From Aeromonas veronii bv. veronii (GTDB lineage: Bacteria; Pseudomonadota; Gammaproteobacteria; Enterobacterales; Aeromonadaceae): 64,000 bases of DNA. Within the stretch, counting starts at the first letter, position 1. Every line of letters begins with the position of its first letter. Below are positions 45,309-55,372 of the stretch, one piece after another. A program made the position numbers and the translations under genes. The notes under the pieces are model-generated. The model ran no database searches and was not told the DNA's origin. It saw only the letters and a list, made by a program, of their open reading frames with translations. The stretch spans positions 1 through 64,000 of the forward strand of contig NZ_CDDK01000037.1 of assembly GCF_000820225.1 (NCBI RefSeq), in the 5' to 3' direction.

Positions 45309-46052
45309 ATGCCGCCACACGCTTCGTCGCTCCCAACGTCAACCGCCTCACTCACCCGCAGCCAGGTGCTTGGCTTCACTGCCCTGTTGATCCTGCCCCT
45401 GTTACTGCTCGCCACCCTGCCCTGGCAGCCTTTTCTGACCGGCTCCCTGCAATCAGGTTGGTTATGGTGGTCATACGCCCTCACCCGCATGGTCGATCTT
45501 CCCGGGATCGGGGTCAGTGGCGCCCTCTTGCTGCTGCTGACTCGCTACAAACTGAGACTGGAGTGGGCCTCTTTCATTGCGCTGGGGTGTGCACTGGCGG
45601 CCCTGCTTGCCAGCGACTGGGGGCTCAAGAGCCTGATCAAGCACCTGACCGAAGAGCCCAGACCCTATCTGCTCTGGCTGGAGAGTCTGGCGCTGATCCC
45701 GGCCATCAAGCACTTCTACGCCAGTAGCGTCGATGTGCGCAGTGAACAGGTTCACGCCGCCAGCCAGTTGCTGGCCCTGCCAGAGTGGCTCGGCCACCAC
45801 TGGCAGGCCGAGGTGAACTACGCCTTCCCCTCCGGCCACAGTATCGCCGCCATCAGCCTGGCCCAGTTCTTTGGCCTTATCTGGCTGGCCCGTGCCCCCA
45901 CGGGCGTCTGGCTGCTGCCACTGTGGGCATTGGGAATTGGTCTGTCGCGCATGGTAATGGGGATGCACTGGCCGGTGGATGTGCTGGCCAGCGCCCTGCT
46001 GGGGTCGCTCACGGCGCTGATTGCCGCCCGCTGGTGGCTGCACAGATATTGA
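45309..46052 (+). CDS. pgpB: PAP2-family phosphatase, PgpB-like
   Basis: 247-residue inner-membrane phosphatase with six helices. The three PAP2 motifs are present: KHLTEEPRP (about 115-123), PSGHS (about 175-179) and SRMVMGMHWPVD (about 214-225). It resembles PgpB, which dephosphorylates phosphatidylglycerol phosphate and undecaprenyl pyrophosphate on the periplasmic face. The frame also opens at a TTG (45249), but the first ATG is at 45309 and gives a normal PgpB-like N-terminus. The ribosome binding site is weak either way. Confidence 0.83.
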   Translation: MPPHASSLPTSTASLTRSQVLGFTALLILPLLLLATLPWQPFLTGSLQSGWLWWSYALTRMVDLPGIGVSGALLLLLTRYKLRLEWASFIALGCALAALLASDWGLKSLIKHLTEEPRPYLLWLESLALIPAIKHFYASSVDVRSEQVHAASQLLALPEWLGHHWQAEVNYAFPSGHSIAAISLAQFFGLIWLARAPTGVWLLPLWALGIGLSRMVMGMHWPVDVLASALLGSLTALIAARWWLHRY

Positions 46053-46151
46053 ATCCTGCGCCATCTTGGCGCCGCATCCTGCGTGGGATGGGAGGACAAG
46101 CCAGCACTTTTTTGCCATAATGCCGCCTCATTTTATCCCGACCGAGATCCC

Positions 46152-46829
46152 ATGACCGACGCAGTTCATACCCTCAAGGGCCGTTTCCGTGGTTTTTACC
46201 CCGTCGTCATCGATGTTGAAACAGCCGGGTTCAACGCCAAGACCGATGCCCTGCTCGAAATCGCGGCTTACACCCTGAAAATGGATGAGCAGGGCTGGCT
46301 CGTTCCCGATCAGGTATTCCACTTTCATGTCGAACCCTTCGAAGGGGCCAACCTGGAGAAAGCCGCGCTGGAGTTCACCGGCATCGACCCCTACAACCCG
46401 TTGCGTGGCGCTGTCTCCGAAAAAGAGGCACTGACCGAGATCTTCAAGGGGATCCGCAAGGGGATGAAGGAGCAGGATTGCGGCCGCGCCATCATAGTGG
46501 CCCACAACGCCACCTTCGATCACGGCTTCGTGATGGCGGCCGCCGAGCGCGCTGGCCTCAAGCGTAATCCGTTCCACCCGTTTGCCACCTTCGACACCGC
46601 TGCTCTCTCCGGATTGGCGCTGGGTCAGACCGTGCTGGCCAAAGCGTGCCAGAGCGCACGCATCCCGTTTGACAATAAAGAGGCGCACTCTGCCCTCTAT
46701 GACACCGAACGCACCACAGAGCTGTTCTGTCATATCGTTAACCGCTGGAAGAGCATGGGGGGTTGGCCGCCAGCGCATCCGGATGATGACACAACCGATG
46801 CCCCTGCCGACGATGAGGGACAAGAATAA
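46152..46829 (+). CDS. rnt: Ribonuclease T
   Basis: 225-residue DEDDh exonuclease that trims 3' ends of tRNA and other stable RNAs. Metal-binding residues are D21 and E23 in VIDVETAGF, an aspartate in [19 protein letters not shown] (about 122-140), and the H...D pair in [12 protein letters not shown] near 181-192. The [14 protein letters not shown] segment is typical of the family. The ATG at 46152 gives the usual start. A perfect terminator follows at 46835. Confidence 0.95.
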   Translation: MTDAVHTLKGRFRGFYPVVIDVETAGFNAKTDALLEIAAYTLKMDEQGWLVPDQVFHFHVEPFEGANLEKAALEFTGIDPYNPLRGAVSEKEALTEIFKGIRKGMKEQDCGRAIIVAHNATFDHGFVMAAAERAGLKRNPFHPFATFDTAALSGLALGQTVLAKACQSARIPFDNKEAHSALYDTERTTELFCHIVNRWKSMGGWPPAHPDDDTTDAPADDEGQE

Positions 46830-46834
46830 ACGGA

Positions 46835-46865
46835 CGAAGGCTGCCACAGGCAGCCTTCGCTATTT
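46835..46865 (+). terminator. Terminator after rnt
   Basis: CGAAGGCTGCC (46835-46845) pairs with GGCAGCCTTCG (46849-46859), loop ACA, followed by CTATTTT. Confidence 0.88.
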
Positions 46866-46933
46866 TGGGACGTGATTGATTGCACGGCGCACCGGAAATA
46901 GCCATCAATGTCACTATCAATCGCTGCGCATGC

Positions 46934-46960
46934 GATGCACGGGATGCACGGGATGCAGGG
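46934..46960. repeat. Three 9-bp tandem repeats
   Basis: GATGCACGG, GATGCACGG and GATGCAGGG run head to tail between rnt and the antiporter gene. The third copy has one mismatch. The role is unknown; it may simply be slippage-prone DNA. Confidence 0.6.
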
Positions 46961-47120
46961 AGACAAACAGGTCACAAACCCTCATGTTGAGCAACCTTGT
47001 GCCACATGCTGCTGCGATATGAGGGGGTTGACTGATTTTTTTCTCGACATTTGTCACATTTTTCGCAAACTAACTCCCCTTCACATGACAGACAGCAATA
47101 ACAAACTATAAGGAAATCAA

Positions 47121-48443
47121 ATGAATCCAGTTGTTATCGCAGTCGGGCTGATGCTGGTGCTCAGTCTGCTGCGGATCAATGTGGTGGTCTCGCTGGCGCT
47201 GGGGGCCATTGCTGGCGGCCTGGTCGGTGGGCTGTCGTTAACCGATACCCTCACCACCTTCAGCGGTGGCCTGGGCGGTGGCGCCGAGATTGCTCTCTCC
47301 TACGCCATGCTGGGCGCCTTTGCGGTTGCCATCTCCCGCTCCGGGATCACCGACCTGCTGGCCCGCAAGGTGATCAACCAGCTGGGCAAGGATGCCAGCT
47401 CGACCCGCATCATGTGGGTCAAAACCCTGCTGCTCTCTTCCGTGCTGGCCGTGGCTATCTCCTCCCAGAACCTGATCCCGGTTCACATCGCCTTTATTCC
47501 CATCCTGATCCCGCCCCTCCTCCATGTGATGGCGCAGATGCAGATCGACCGTCGTCAGGTGGCCTGTGTCATCACTTTTGGTCTGACCGCCACCTACATG
47601 GTGCTACCGGTCGGCTTTGGTGGCATCTTCCTGAACAACATTCTGGCCAAGAACCTGATCGATAACGGCGTGCCCATCACCACCAGCCAGATCCCGCTGG
47701 CGATGGCCCTTCCGGTCGCCGGTATGGTACTGGGCCTGCTGATTGCGGTATTCATCAGCTATCGCAAACCGCGCCAGTACGATCTGGCCAAGATCCTGGA
47801 TGCCGAGCCCGAAGCGGTCGAGCTCAACCTTACCCACATCTGGGTAGCTCTGCTGGCCATTGGCGTAGCGCTGGGGCTGCAACTGATGACCAACAGCATC
47901 GTACTGGGTGCGCTAGCCGGTTTTGTCATCTTCACCTGCGGCGGCGTCATCAAGTTTCGCGAAAGCCAGGATGCCTTCACTCAGGGGGTGCGGATGATGT
48001 CGCTGATCGGCTTCATCATGATCTCCGCCGCCGGTTTTGCCGCGGTGATGAAGGCAACCCACGGGGTCGACTCTCTGGTTCAGGTGGTTGCCTCAGGCAT
48101 CGGCCAGCACAAAGGCATCGCCGCCTTCCTGATGCTGCTGGTGGGTCTGCTCATCACCATGGGGATCGGTTCTTCCTTCTCCACCGTGCCCATCATCGCC
48201 ACCATCTATGTGCCGCTCTGCCTGCAGCTTGGCTTCTCACCGATGGCGATCATCGCCCTGGTCGGTACCGCAGGCGCGCTGGGGGATGCGGGTTCACCGG
48301 CCTCCGACTCGACTCTGGGGCCCACCTCCGGCCTCAACGCAGATGGTCAGCACGACCATATCTGGGACAGCGTGGTGCCCACCTTTATTCACTACAACAT
48401 CCCGCTGGTGATCTTCGGCTGGATTGCCGCCATGGTGCTCTGA
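47121..48443 (+). CDS. Na+/H+ antiporter family transporter (YuiF/NhaC-like)
   Basis: 440-residue polytopic membrane protein with about twelve helices, of the sodium:proton antiporter family that includes YuiF. Recognisable segments are [39 protein letters not shown] and [41 protein letters not shown] at the C-terminus. The substrate may be sodium or a small organic ion. AGGAAA precedes the ATG. It is a single gene with its own AT-rich promoter region and a terminator at 48487. Confidence 0.82.
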   Translation: MNPVVIAVGLMLVLSLLRINVVVSLALGAIAGGLVGGLSLTDTLTTFSGGLGGGAEIALSYAMLGAFAVAISRSGITDLLARKVINQLGKDASSTRIMWVKTLLLSSVLAVAISSQNLIPVHIAFIPILIPPLLHVMAQMQIDRRQVACVITFGLTATYMVLPVGFGGIFLNNILAKNLIDNGVPITTSQIPLAMALPVAGMVLGLLIAVFISYRKPRQYDLAKILDAEPEAVELNLTHIWVALLAIGVALGLQLMTNSIVLGALAGFVIFTCGGVIKFRESQDAFTQGVRMMSLIGFIMISAAGFAAVMKATHGVDSLVQVVASGIGQHKGIAAFLMLLVGLLITMGIGSSFSTVPIIATIYVPLCLQLGFSPMAIIALVGTAGALGDAGSPASDSTLGPTSGLNADGQHDHIWDSVVPTFIHYNIPLVIFGWIAAMVL

Positions 48444-48933
48444 TAGCCCCTCGGGCTGCGAACTCCGCACGTCACAATGCACAACAAGAAGGCGACCAGA
48501 TGGTCGCCTTCTTCATTGATGCCAACCAATTACCCCGCTCGATATGAATAATGGCTGCCTGCCAGACAAAGCCTCTGAGCGGCCACCTAGTCGCCCCCCC
48601 TTGCGACCGCCGGAGTCAGCGGGCGCAATGCTGTCACTCCCCATCCAACCATCCGCCCAAGTGCACACGTCCCAACGCTTGCCAATACAAAGAAACGGCT
48701 GCCAGCTCAGACATATGGCAGAACGGCGGATGATACCCGACCACGTAACAACCGCCTGTCGAGTAGAAAAGGTATTCTCTCTTTCCCCGACATCCAGTTA
48801 TCAAATAGTGGCCATCATGCGCTCACCCATGTAACGGCTTATGCCGATCTGGCGTTCAGTAAGAACACAGGGTAAACCGCAGGCAGAAAAAAGGCCGCTC
48901 AATGAGCGGCCTTCTTCATAACGGGATCAGCAA
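48444..48933. other. 490-base gene-free interval with two terminators
   Basis: AAGAAGGCGACC pairs with GGTCGCCTTCTT at 48487-48513, ending the antiporter gene. AAGGCCGCTC (48891-48900) pairs with GAGCGGCCTT (48904-48913), ending deaD on the minus strand. Between them (about 48520-48880) I see only short frames with poor composition and no convincing gene. A small RNA cannot be excluded. Confidence 0.7.
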
Positions 48934-50835
48934 TCAGCTTTCGCGACGCTTGCCACCGAATTTGCGATCTTTGTTGAAGCCACCTTCACGGCGCTCCCCG
49001 CTCTTGTTGAACGGACGGTCACCCTGGGGACGGCGATCCTTGTTGAAAGGACGGTCACCACGGAACGGACGATCACCACGGGGCGGGCGGCTGCTGGTGT
49101 TGCCACCGGCAGGCACTTCGGTGTAGCGGGTGATTTGCAGCGGACGCTGGCAAACACGGGCTTTCTTGATCACTTCCAGTACATCGGCGGTCATGCCTTT
49201 CGGCAGATCGACGGTGGAGAAGTCATCGGCTATGTCGATGTTGCCGATGAAGCGGCTCTCGATGTTCGCTTCGTTGGCGATGGCGCCCACGATCTGGCCC
49301 GGCTTGACGCCGTGATGAGCACCCACGTCTACACGATAGCGCTCCATCTCCACATCCGGGTTGTCTTTCAGCGGACGGGGCTCCAGGGACGGCATGCGAC
49401 GGGCAGGACGATCACCACGGTCACCGAAATCACGACCGCCACGGTCGTTGAAGTCACGGCGCTCGAAGCCACCACGATCATTGCCAGCGTTCAGCAGCGG
49501 ATCCGGAATGGAATCATCCAGCAGCAGCGGTTGGTCACCCTGTACCAGCTTGGCCAATGCGGCAGCCAGCTCCAGCGGATCGGCAGAATCCTCTTCGATC
49601 AGCTCGTTTACCAGGTTGTGGTAGATCTCGAGCTCTTCACCCATCATGGTTTCGCGGATGCGCTCTTTGAACTTGGCCAGACGATGCTGGTTGATGTCCT
49701 CGGTGCTCGGCATCTTCATCGGCTCGATGGCCTGACGGGTTGCGTGCTCGATGGCGCGCAGCATACGACGCTCGCGGGGAGCGACGAACAGGATGGCTTC
49801 GCCTTTACGACCGGCACGACCGGTACGGCCGATACGGTGAACGTAAGATTCGGTGTCGTACGGAATGTCGTAGTTCACTACGTGGGTGATGCGCTCAACG
49901 TCCAGACCACGGGCGACAACGTCGGTGGCGATCAGGATGTCCAGCTGGCCCTGACGCAGCTTGTCAACGGTACGCTCACGCAGTTTCTGCGGGATGTCGC
50001 CGTGCAGCGCTTCACAGGCGTGACCACGGGCGGCCAGCTTGCCAGCCAGCTCTTCGGCAGCGTTCTTGGTACGCACGAACACCAGCAGGGCTTCGTAGGA
50101 TTCCACTTCCAGCAGACGGGTCATGGCGTCCAGCTTGTGCAGACCGGTTACCTGCCAGTAGCGCTGGCGAATAGTGGTAGCGGTAGCAGTCTTGGAGGCG
50201 ATCTTGATCTCTTTGGGCTGCTTCAGGTGCTTCTGGGCCACGCGACGGATCTGCTCCGGCATGGTGGCAGAGAACAGGGCAACCTGACGAGTGCTCGGGC
50301 ACTGCTCCATGATCCAGTCAACGTCGTCGATGAAGCCCATACGCAGCATTTCATCAGCTTCGTCCAGTACCAGGGCTTTCAGGCCGGAGAGGTCCAGGTT
50401 CTTGCGACGGATCAAGTCCATCACGCGGCCCGGAGTACCGACGACAACCTGGGCACCGCGACGCAGAGCGCGGGTCTGGGTTTCGTAGGAGGCACCGCCG
50501 TAGATGGGCAGCACGTGGAAATCAGGCATGTGGTGGGCATAGCGTTGGCACGCTTCAGCCACCTGCAGCGCCAGTTCGCGGGTAGGCGCCAGCACCAGGA
50601 TCTGGGTGTTGCGGTTACCAGCTTCCAGACGAGACAACAGAGGCAAGGCAAAAGCAGCGGTCTTCCCTGTACCGGTTTGCGCCTGCCCCAGCAGATCGTG
50701 TCCCGCCATCAGGTGGGGAATTGCTGCGGCCTGGATCGGTGACGGGCGCTCATAGCCCACGTCCTGCAGCGCTTTCAATACAGGCGCGGCCAGTCCAAGC
50801 TCACTAAAAAGGGGCAGTTGTTCGGTATCAGACAT
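48934..50835 (-). CDS. deaD: ATP-dependent RNA helicase DeaD
   Basis: 633-residue DEAD-box RNA helicase for ribosome assembly, mRNA decay and cold adaptation. Visible motifs include the Q motif near residue 25, AQTGTGKT (about 51-58), PTREL, VLDEADEML (about 155-163), SATMP, and HRIGRTGRAGRKG (about 327-339). The C-terminal RNA-binding DbpA-like domain (about 475-560) is followed by a repetitive basic tail of RGDRPF-type units (about 570-625). The ATG at 50835 (MSDTEQLPLF) is preferred over 50868. A TATAAT box is at 50892-50897 on the minus strand. Confidence 0.95.
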   Translation of the reverse strand: MSDTEQLPLFSELGLAAPVLKALQDVGYERPSPIQAAAIPHLMAGHDLLGQAQTGTGKTAAFALPLLSRLEAGNRNTQILVLAPTRELALQVAEACQRYAHHMPDFHVLPIYGGASYETQTRALRRGAQVVVGTPGRVMDLIRRKNLDLSGLKALVLDEADEMLRMGFIDDVDWIMEQCPSTRQVALFSATMPEQIRRVAQKHLKQPKEIKIASKTATATTIRQRYWQVTGLHKLDAMTRLLEVESYEALLVFVRTKNAAEELAGKLAARGHACEALHGDIPQKLRERTVDKLRQGQLDILIATDVVARGLDVERITHVVNYDIPYDTESYVHRIGRTGRAGRKGEAILFVAPRERRMLRAIEHATRQAIEPMKMPSTEDINQHRLAKFKERIRETMMGEELEIYHNLVNELIEEDSADPLELAAALAKLVQGDQPLLLDDSIPDPLLNAGNDRGGFERRDFNDRGGRDFGDRGDRPARRMPSLEPRPLKDNPDVEMERYRVDVGAHHGVKPGQIVGAIANEANIESRFIGNIDIADDFSTVDLPKGMTADVLEVIKKARVCQRPLQITRYTEVPAGGNTSSRPPRGDRPFRGDRPFNKDRRPQGDRPFNKSGERREGGFNKDRKFGGKRRES

Positions 50836-50891
50836 AGATTCTTCCAGATTAAGGCAGGCGGCTAACACCGCGGAATAGCAAAAAGGCGGCG

Positions 50892-50897
50892 ATTATA
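50892..50897 (-). promoter_or_regulatory. Candidate -10 box of deaD
   Basis: TATAAT on the minus strand, 57 bases before the deaD ATG. A weak upstream CAAGAC about 18 bases away could be the -35. No further element was recognised. Confidence 0.4.
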
Positions 50898-51015
50898 GCG
50901 CCACTTTGTTCTGCTGTCTTGAAAAATGTGATAAGCCTCTCAAGACGTTGGCAATTATAGAGGGATCTGACGAGTATGGCTTGCTTATTTTGCACTCATA
51001 GTGCGTTATTGCAGA

Positions 51016-51477
51016 TCACTCCTCGCTGGAGTCCTTGCCCCGCTTGTGTTTGAGCACCGCCATGGTCAGTCGGCTGGTGCACAATAAACGCTCACGTTCG
51101 TCCCGAATTTCAATCTGCCACACCTGGGTTGTTGCTCCCAGATGGAGCGGCGTGCAACGCCCGGTCACCACCCCTTCCCGTTTGGCTCGCAGATGGTTGG
51201 CATTCACCTCCAGCCCCACACAGTAGCTATCTGGTCCCACCGCCATGTTGGCGGCAATCGAGCCCAAGGTTTCCGCCAGCACCACGGACGCGCCACCATG
51301 GAGCATGCCAAGGGGCTGGTGCGTACGGTGATCCACTGGCATGGTCGCTTCCAGCCAATCGGCGCCAAAAGCCGTGTAGACGATATCGAGATGGGCCATC
51401 AGGGTGTTGCGAGAGGTGGCATTGAGCCCCTCCAAACTCATGGGTTTACGCCAGATGGGCGCAATATCGTGACTCAT
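51016..51477 (-). CDS. menI: Hotdog-fold acyl-CoA thioesterase MenI/YdiI
   Basis: 153-residue PaaI-type hotdog thioesterase. The catalytic region GMLHGGASVVLAETLGSIAA (about residues 57-76) carries the conserved His-Gly-Gly and glutamate. The family pattern matches E. coli YdiI/MenI, which hydrolyses 1,4-dihydroxy-2-naphthoyl-CoA in menaquinone synthesis. It lies downstream of ydiJ and a small unknown gene on the same strand; ydiI and ydiJ are also neighbours in E. coli. Confidence 0.88.
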   Translation of the reverse strand: MSHDIAPIWRKPMSLEGLNATSRNTLMAHLDIVYTAFGADWLEATMPVDHRTHQPLGMLHGGASVVLAETLGSIAANMAVGPDSYCVGLEVNANHLRAKREGVVTGRCTPLHLGATTQVWQIEIRDERERLLCTSRLTMAVLKHKRGKDSSEE

Positions 51478-51645
51478 TGCGAGCAGACTCCTTATGTAAG
51501 CGATGAATGCGTACCGATATGAGTGAAACGCCCTCCATCGGCAAAATGGTTCGGTTATGTGAGTTGTTGGTTACCGGGTGACGTGGTAACAACGCAGCTC
51601 CGACCCGGCGCTGCGTGTTACACAATCATGCCCTCAAGCGGGATA

Positions 51646-52134
51646 TCACCAGGGGTAGGTAACGCCGGGCCACTCGGACCAAGGCACTTCTCGCCCCGGC
51701 AAGCGGGGGTCTGGCCACTGCCACACCCTGGCGAGCCACTCGCGCAGCTGAATCTCCAGCTCCTCATCCGTGATGGGCGCCTCTGCCACCTTCCAGAAGA
51801 AGAGCTCCACCGCTACCTCCGGCAGCACCGAGGGGTAGAGATAAACCCCGCCCCAAAATTGCGGCTCCCGATCCGGGCTCCAGAGGCCATAGGCAAAGGA
51901 GCGCTTGGCCAGAAACTCCGACTGCTGCCACTCCAGATCTCCTTCGTGCTGGCTCAGGCTGAAGTTGGCCGAGGGCCAGATATCGTGCGGGCGAAACAGC
52001 TGATGGAGTTGCTCGCGCTCGCGCAACATGGCGACAAACTCCACCACCGCCTGAGCGGGAGTGGCGGGTAATAGCAAGAAACGCGGATGCCGATAGGCCT
52101 TCGGCACCCGAAACCGCTTGGGAAACGTCAGCAT
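51646..52134 (-). CDS. Unknown small cytoplasmic protein between ydiJ and menI
   Basis: 162-residue protein, rich in tryptophan and proline, without signal peptide or membrane segment. I do not recognise the family with confidence. LTFPKRFRVPKAYRHPRFLLLP at the start and the alternating hydrophobic strand GGVYLYPSVLPEVAVELFFWKVAE suggest an alpha/beta fold. Its ATG overlaps the ydiJ stop (ATGA at 52131-52134 region), so it is translated with ydiJ and probably acts with it or with MenI. Confidence 0.6.
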   Translation of the reverse strand: MLTFPKRFRVPKAYRHPRFLLLPATPAQAVVEFVAMLREREQLHQLFRPHDIWPSANFSLSQHEGDLEWQQSEFLAKRSFAYGLWSPDREPQFWGGVYLYPSVLPEVAVELFFWKVAEAPITDEELEIQLREWLARVWQWPDPRLPGREVPWSEWPGVTYPW

Positions 52135-55100
52135 CAGAGCAGCTCCAGCAGGGCTTGCAATGGATGTTTGAGCTTTTCCCCCTCCATCCGTTTGACCTGA
52201 CTGCGGCACGAATAGCCGGTCGCCAGACAGCGCGCTTTGGGTAGACGGGCGAGCGGGTCAGCCCAGCTCAACCCATAAATGCCCTTGGAGTTCTCCACCT
52301 GTTTGACATCGTGACCATAGGTGCCCGCCATACCGCAGCAACCCACAGAGACCGGCTGCAAGCTGGCCCCGAAACGGCCAAACAGGGTGCTCCAGTCACC
52401 GTGAGTGGAGGGCTTGGCGGTCTTCTCGGTGCAGTGGGCAAACAGATACCAGGGCTCGCACCCCTCCCCGCTCTTGGTCTTGTCGGTTCGAGCAGGCAAC
52501 TGATCTGCCGGCAGCGAGAGCAGCCACTCCTGCGGCAACAACACCTGAAAATCGCCGCGAGCCGACCCCAGCACCTTGGCATACTCGTCGCGATAGCAGA
52601 GCACCATGGCCGGATCCACCCCCACCATGGGAATGCCAAGCGCCGCCACCTTGTTGAGGAACTGGGCGCTGTTGGCCGCGGTACGGGCAAAGGCGCGCAG
52701 GAACCCCTTGATATGCTGGGGTTTACCGTTGGGTTTAAAGGGCAGCAAGTAGGGCTGGAACCCGAGCTTGCTGGCGAGTTTCACCAGGTCGCGCACCACA
52801 GGGGCGTCGTAATAGCTGGTGAAGGGGTCCTGCACGATGAGCACAACCTGCTTGCGCTGCTCGGCACTCATCCGCTCCAGACCCGGCAGATCAAAATAGC
52901 GGGCGCGGTTGTCATGCAGGCTCTCGGCCAGGGTCGGCACCGAGAGCAGCGGCACATCGACCATGCCGATGCTCTTCTCGGTCGCCTTCTGGGCCCACTC
53001 TTTTTCGAGGAAAAAGTTGACCAGCTTCGGCGCCTTGGCAAGCAACGGCGCATAGCTCTCCACCGTGCCGACGAAGTAATCCTTGGGGGCGCGCAGGTAG
53101 CGGCCATGATAAAGCTGCATAAAGCGGGCGCGAAAATCGGGCACATCCACCTTGATCGGGCACTGGCTGGTGCACGCCTTGCAGGCCAGACAGCCAGCCA
53201 TCGCCTCCATCACCTCGTGGGAGAAATCATACTCGCCGCGCTGTTTGGCCCAGCTGTTGCGCACCTTGTCCACCAGCTGTTTGAAGCGCACACCACCGGA
53301 TTGCAGCGCCACCTCTTCCGCTAGCGGATCGAAGCCCTGCTCCGCCAGCTGACGCAACCATTCACGCATCAGACCCGCCCGCCCTTTGGGGGAGTGGCGG
53401 CGATCACGGCTGATCTTGACCGAGGGGCACATGGGGGAGTCGGTCTCGAAGGTGAAGCACAGACCGTTGCCGTTGCAATCCATGGCGCGGGTGTAGCTGG
53501 TGCGCACCGCGAGCGGGATCTGGCGGTCATACTTGCCACGCTTGGGGCCATCCACCGACACCAGCTCGGCGCCGCTACCGTAGGGGATACAGATCTTGCC
53601 CGGGTTGATGCGGTTGGCCGGGTCGAACGCCCCCTTGACCCGCTGCAGCTCTTCCCACAGCTCGCCAAAGAAGGCGGGGCTGTATTCGGAGCGAAAGCCC
53701 TTGCCGTGCTCCCCCCACATCAGGCCGCCATATTTGGCGGTGAGCGCTACCACCTGATCGGAGATACGCCGCAGCACCTCCTCCTGCTCGGGATCGCACA
53801 AATCCAGCGCCGGGCGCACGTGCAGCACACCGGCATCAACGTGGCCAAACATGCCGTAGTCGAGGCCGTGGGCGTCCAGCAGGGCACGAAACTCCATGAT
53901 GAAATCGGCCAGTGACTCTGGCGGCACGGCGGTATCTTCAGTGAAGGCCACTGGCTTCTTGCGTCCTTCGGCGTTGCCAAGCAGCCCCACCGACTTCTTG
54001 CGCATGGTGTAGATGGTTTCGATGCTCGGCAGGTGGTCACACACCTGATAGCCGATAATCCCGGCCTCGCCCTTGGCCAGCAGCTCGTCGATACGACGGC
54101 ACAGCTCTGCCACCTTGGCCTTGTGTTCTGCCTCGTCGGTATCGGCAAACTCGACGATGTTGAGCCCCTGCAGATCCTTGCCGGGCACATCCTGAATAAG
54201 ATCTTTCACCGAATGCCAGATGATGTCGGCACGGGCCAGCCCGAGCACCCGGGAGTCCACCGTCTCCACCGAGAGAGCTTGCGCCTGCACCATAAAGGGG
54301 GCGTTGCGCAGGGCGGAGGGGAAGCTGTCGTACTTGACGTTGACCAGGGTGCGGTAGCGCGGAATGGGGGTAATGTTGAGTCTGGCTTCGGTGATGAATC
54401 CCAAGGATCCTTCCGAGCCGCACAGCACCCGACTGACATCCAGGGTGTCGCTGTCGGGTTGATAGAGGTGCTTGAGATCGTAACCGGTCAGAAAGCGGTT
54501 GAGCTTGGGGAAAGTCGCCTCGATGTAGGCGCGGCGCTCCTTGCCGATGCGATAGAGGGTGCGATAGATCTCTCCTTCGCGACTCTCCAGCGCCAGCTTG
54601 TCGGCAAGCCGCTCACCGGTCAGCGGCTCGGTGGCCATCAGGTCGCCGTTCTCCAGCACCGCCTTGAGCCCCAGCACGTGATCCGAGGTTTTGCCGTAGA
54701 CCAGAGACCCCTGCCCCGAGGCGTCGGTGTTGATCATGCCGCCTAAGGTGGCGCGGTTGGAGGTGGAGAGATCCGGCGAGAAGAAGTAGCCGTGGGGCTT
54801 GAGATAGGCGTTGAGCTGGTCTTTCACCACCCCAGCCTGGGCGCGTACCCACCCCTCCTCCAGATTAATTTCCATGATCTGGTTCATATAACGGGAGAGA
54901 TCGACGATAATGCCGCCGCCCAATGACTGACCATTGGTGCCGGTACCGCCACCGCGAGGGAAAAAACTCAGTGAGGCGAACGCCGGCTCTGCGGCCAGCT
55001 TGAGCATTGCTGCTATGTCGTCCGCACTGCGCGGATAGAGAACCGCCTGAGGTACTACCTGATAGACGCTGTTATCCGTCGCCATCGCCAACCGGCTTGC

Positions 55101-55205
55101 ATAAGACTTTTCGATATCACCACGAAATGCGCTGCGCTCTAGCAACTCAAGAAACTGCAGGGTTGCGGGTGACAAACTGTCCTGGTAATCGAGTCTCGGG
55201 ATCAT
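52134..55205 (-). CDS. ydiJ: YdiJ, FAD-binding and 4Fe-4S oxidoreductase
   Basis: 1023-residue fusion. The N-terminal half is an FAD-linked oxidase of the GlcD/D-lactate dehydrogenase type: FPRGGGTGTNGQSLGGGIIVDLSR (about 85-108) binds FAD, and residues 220-500 form the C-terminal oxidase cap. The second half has a 4Fe-4S motif, CLACKACTSQCP (about 670-681), and a CCG-type cysteine cluster (VGCCGMAGTYGHD, about 965-977). Related enzymes oxidise D-2-hydroxyacids such as D-2-hydroxyglutarate; the substrate here is not proven. The ATG at 55205 is chosen over 55274 by family N-terminus. Confidence 0.88.
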   Translation of the reverse strand: MIPRLDYQDSLSPATLQFLELLERSAFRGDIEKSYASRLAMATDNSVYQVVPQAVLYPRSADDIAAMLKLAAEPAFASLSFFPRGGGTGTNGQSLGGGIIVDLSRYMNQIMEINLEEGWVRAQAGVVKDQLNAYLKPHGYFFSPDLSTSNRATLGGMINTDASGQGSLVYGKTSDHVLGLKAVLENGDLMATEPLTGERLADKLALESREGEIYRTLYRIGKERRAYIEATFPKLNRFLTGYDLKHLYQPDSDTLDVSRVLCGSEGSLGFITEARLNITPIPRYRTLVNVKYDSFPSALRNAPFMVQAQALSVETVDSRVLGLARADIIWHSVKDLIQDVPGKDLQGLNIVEFADTDEAEHKAKVAELCRRIDELLAKGEAGIIGYQVCDHLPSIETIYTMRKKSVGLLGNAEGRKKPVAFTEDTAVPPESLADFIMEFRALLDAHGLDYGMFGHVDAGVLHVRPALDLCDPEQEEVLRRISDQVVALTAKYGGLMWGEHGKGFRSEYSPAFFGELWEELQRVKGAFDPANRINPGKICIPYGSGAELVSVDGPKRGKYDRQIPLAVRTSYTRAMDCNGNGLCFTFETDSPMCPSVKISRDRRHSPKGRAGLMREWLRQLAEQGFDPLAEEVALQSGGVRFKQLVDKVRNSWAKQRGEYDFSHEVMEAMAGCLACKACTSQCPIKVDVPDFRARFMQLYHGRYLRAPKDYFVGTVESYAPLLAKAPKLVNFFLEKEWAQKATEKSIGMVDVPLLSVPTLAESLHDNRARYFDLPGLERMSAEQRKQVVLIVQDPFTSYYDAPVVRDLVKLASKLGFQPYLLPFKPNGKPQHIKGFLRAFARTAANSAQFLNKVAALGIPMVGVDPAMVLCYRDEYAKVLGSARGDFQVLLPQEWLLSLPADQLPARTDKTKSGEGCEPWYLFAHCTEKTAKPSTHGDWSTLFGRFGASLQPVSVGCCGMAGTYGHDVKQVENSKGIYGLSWADPLARLPKARCLATGYSCRSQVKRMEGEKLKHPLQALLELL

Positions 55206-55372
55206 GAATCCTTGTTCCCATCCTTTGCTTGATGCCGGCACGCCGGCGACAACGACTGGCCAGCCGCCTGTCAATGGCAGTCAGGCCAGTCCGCTCACAT
55301 GTGAGCGGGCAGTATATCAGCTAGAAAACCGCTTGCGCTTGGCAATATTCACCATTTGAAAGGAGGACTTTT

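Noticed and set aside
46908-47111. 67-codon frame with HGMHGM, possible histidine-rich leader peptide
   Set aside because: The His/Met run is produced by the 9-bp DNA repeat, there is no ribosome binding site, and no attenuator hairpin follows.
48544-48834. 96-codon frame in the deaD-antiporter spacer
   Set aside because: Odd composition (proline and serine rich), overlapping alternative frames, no ribosome binding site and no recognised family.
49135-50742. 535-codon open frame on the plus strand opposite deaD
   Set aside because: It is wholly antisense to an unmistakable helicase gene. Biased codon use of the real gene keeps the opposite frame open; there is no family similarity or ribosome binding site.
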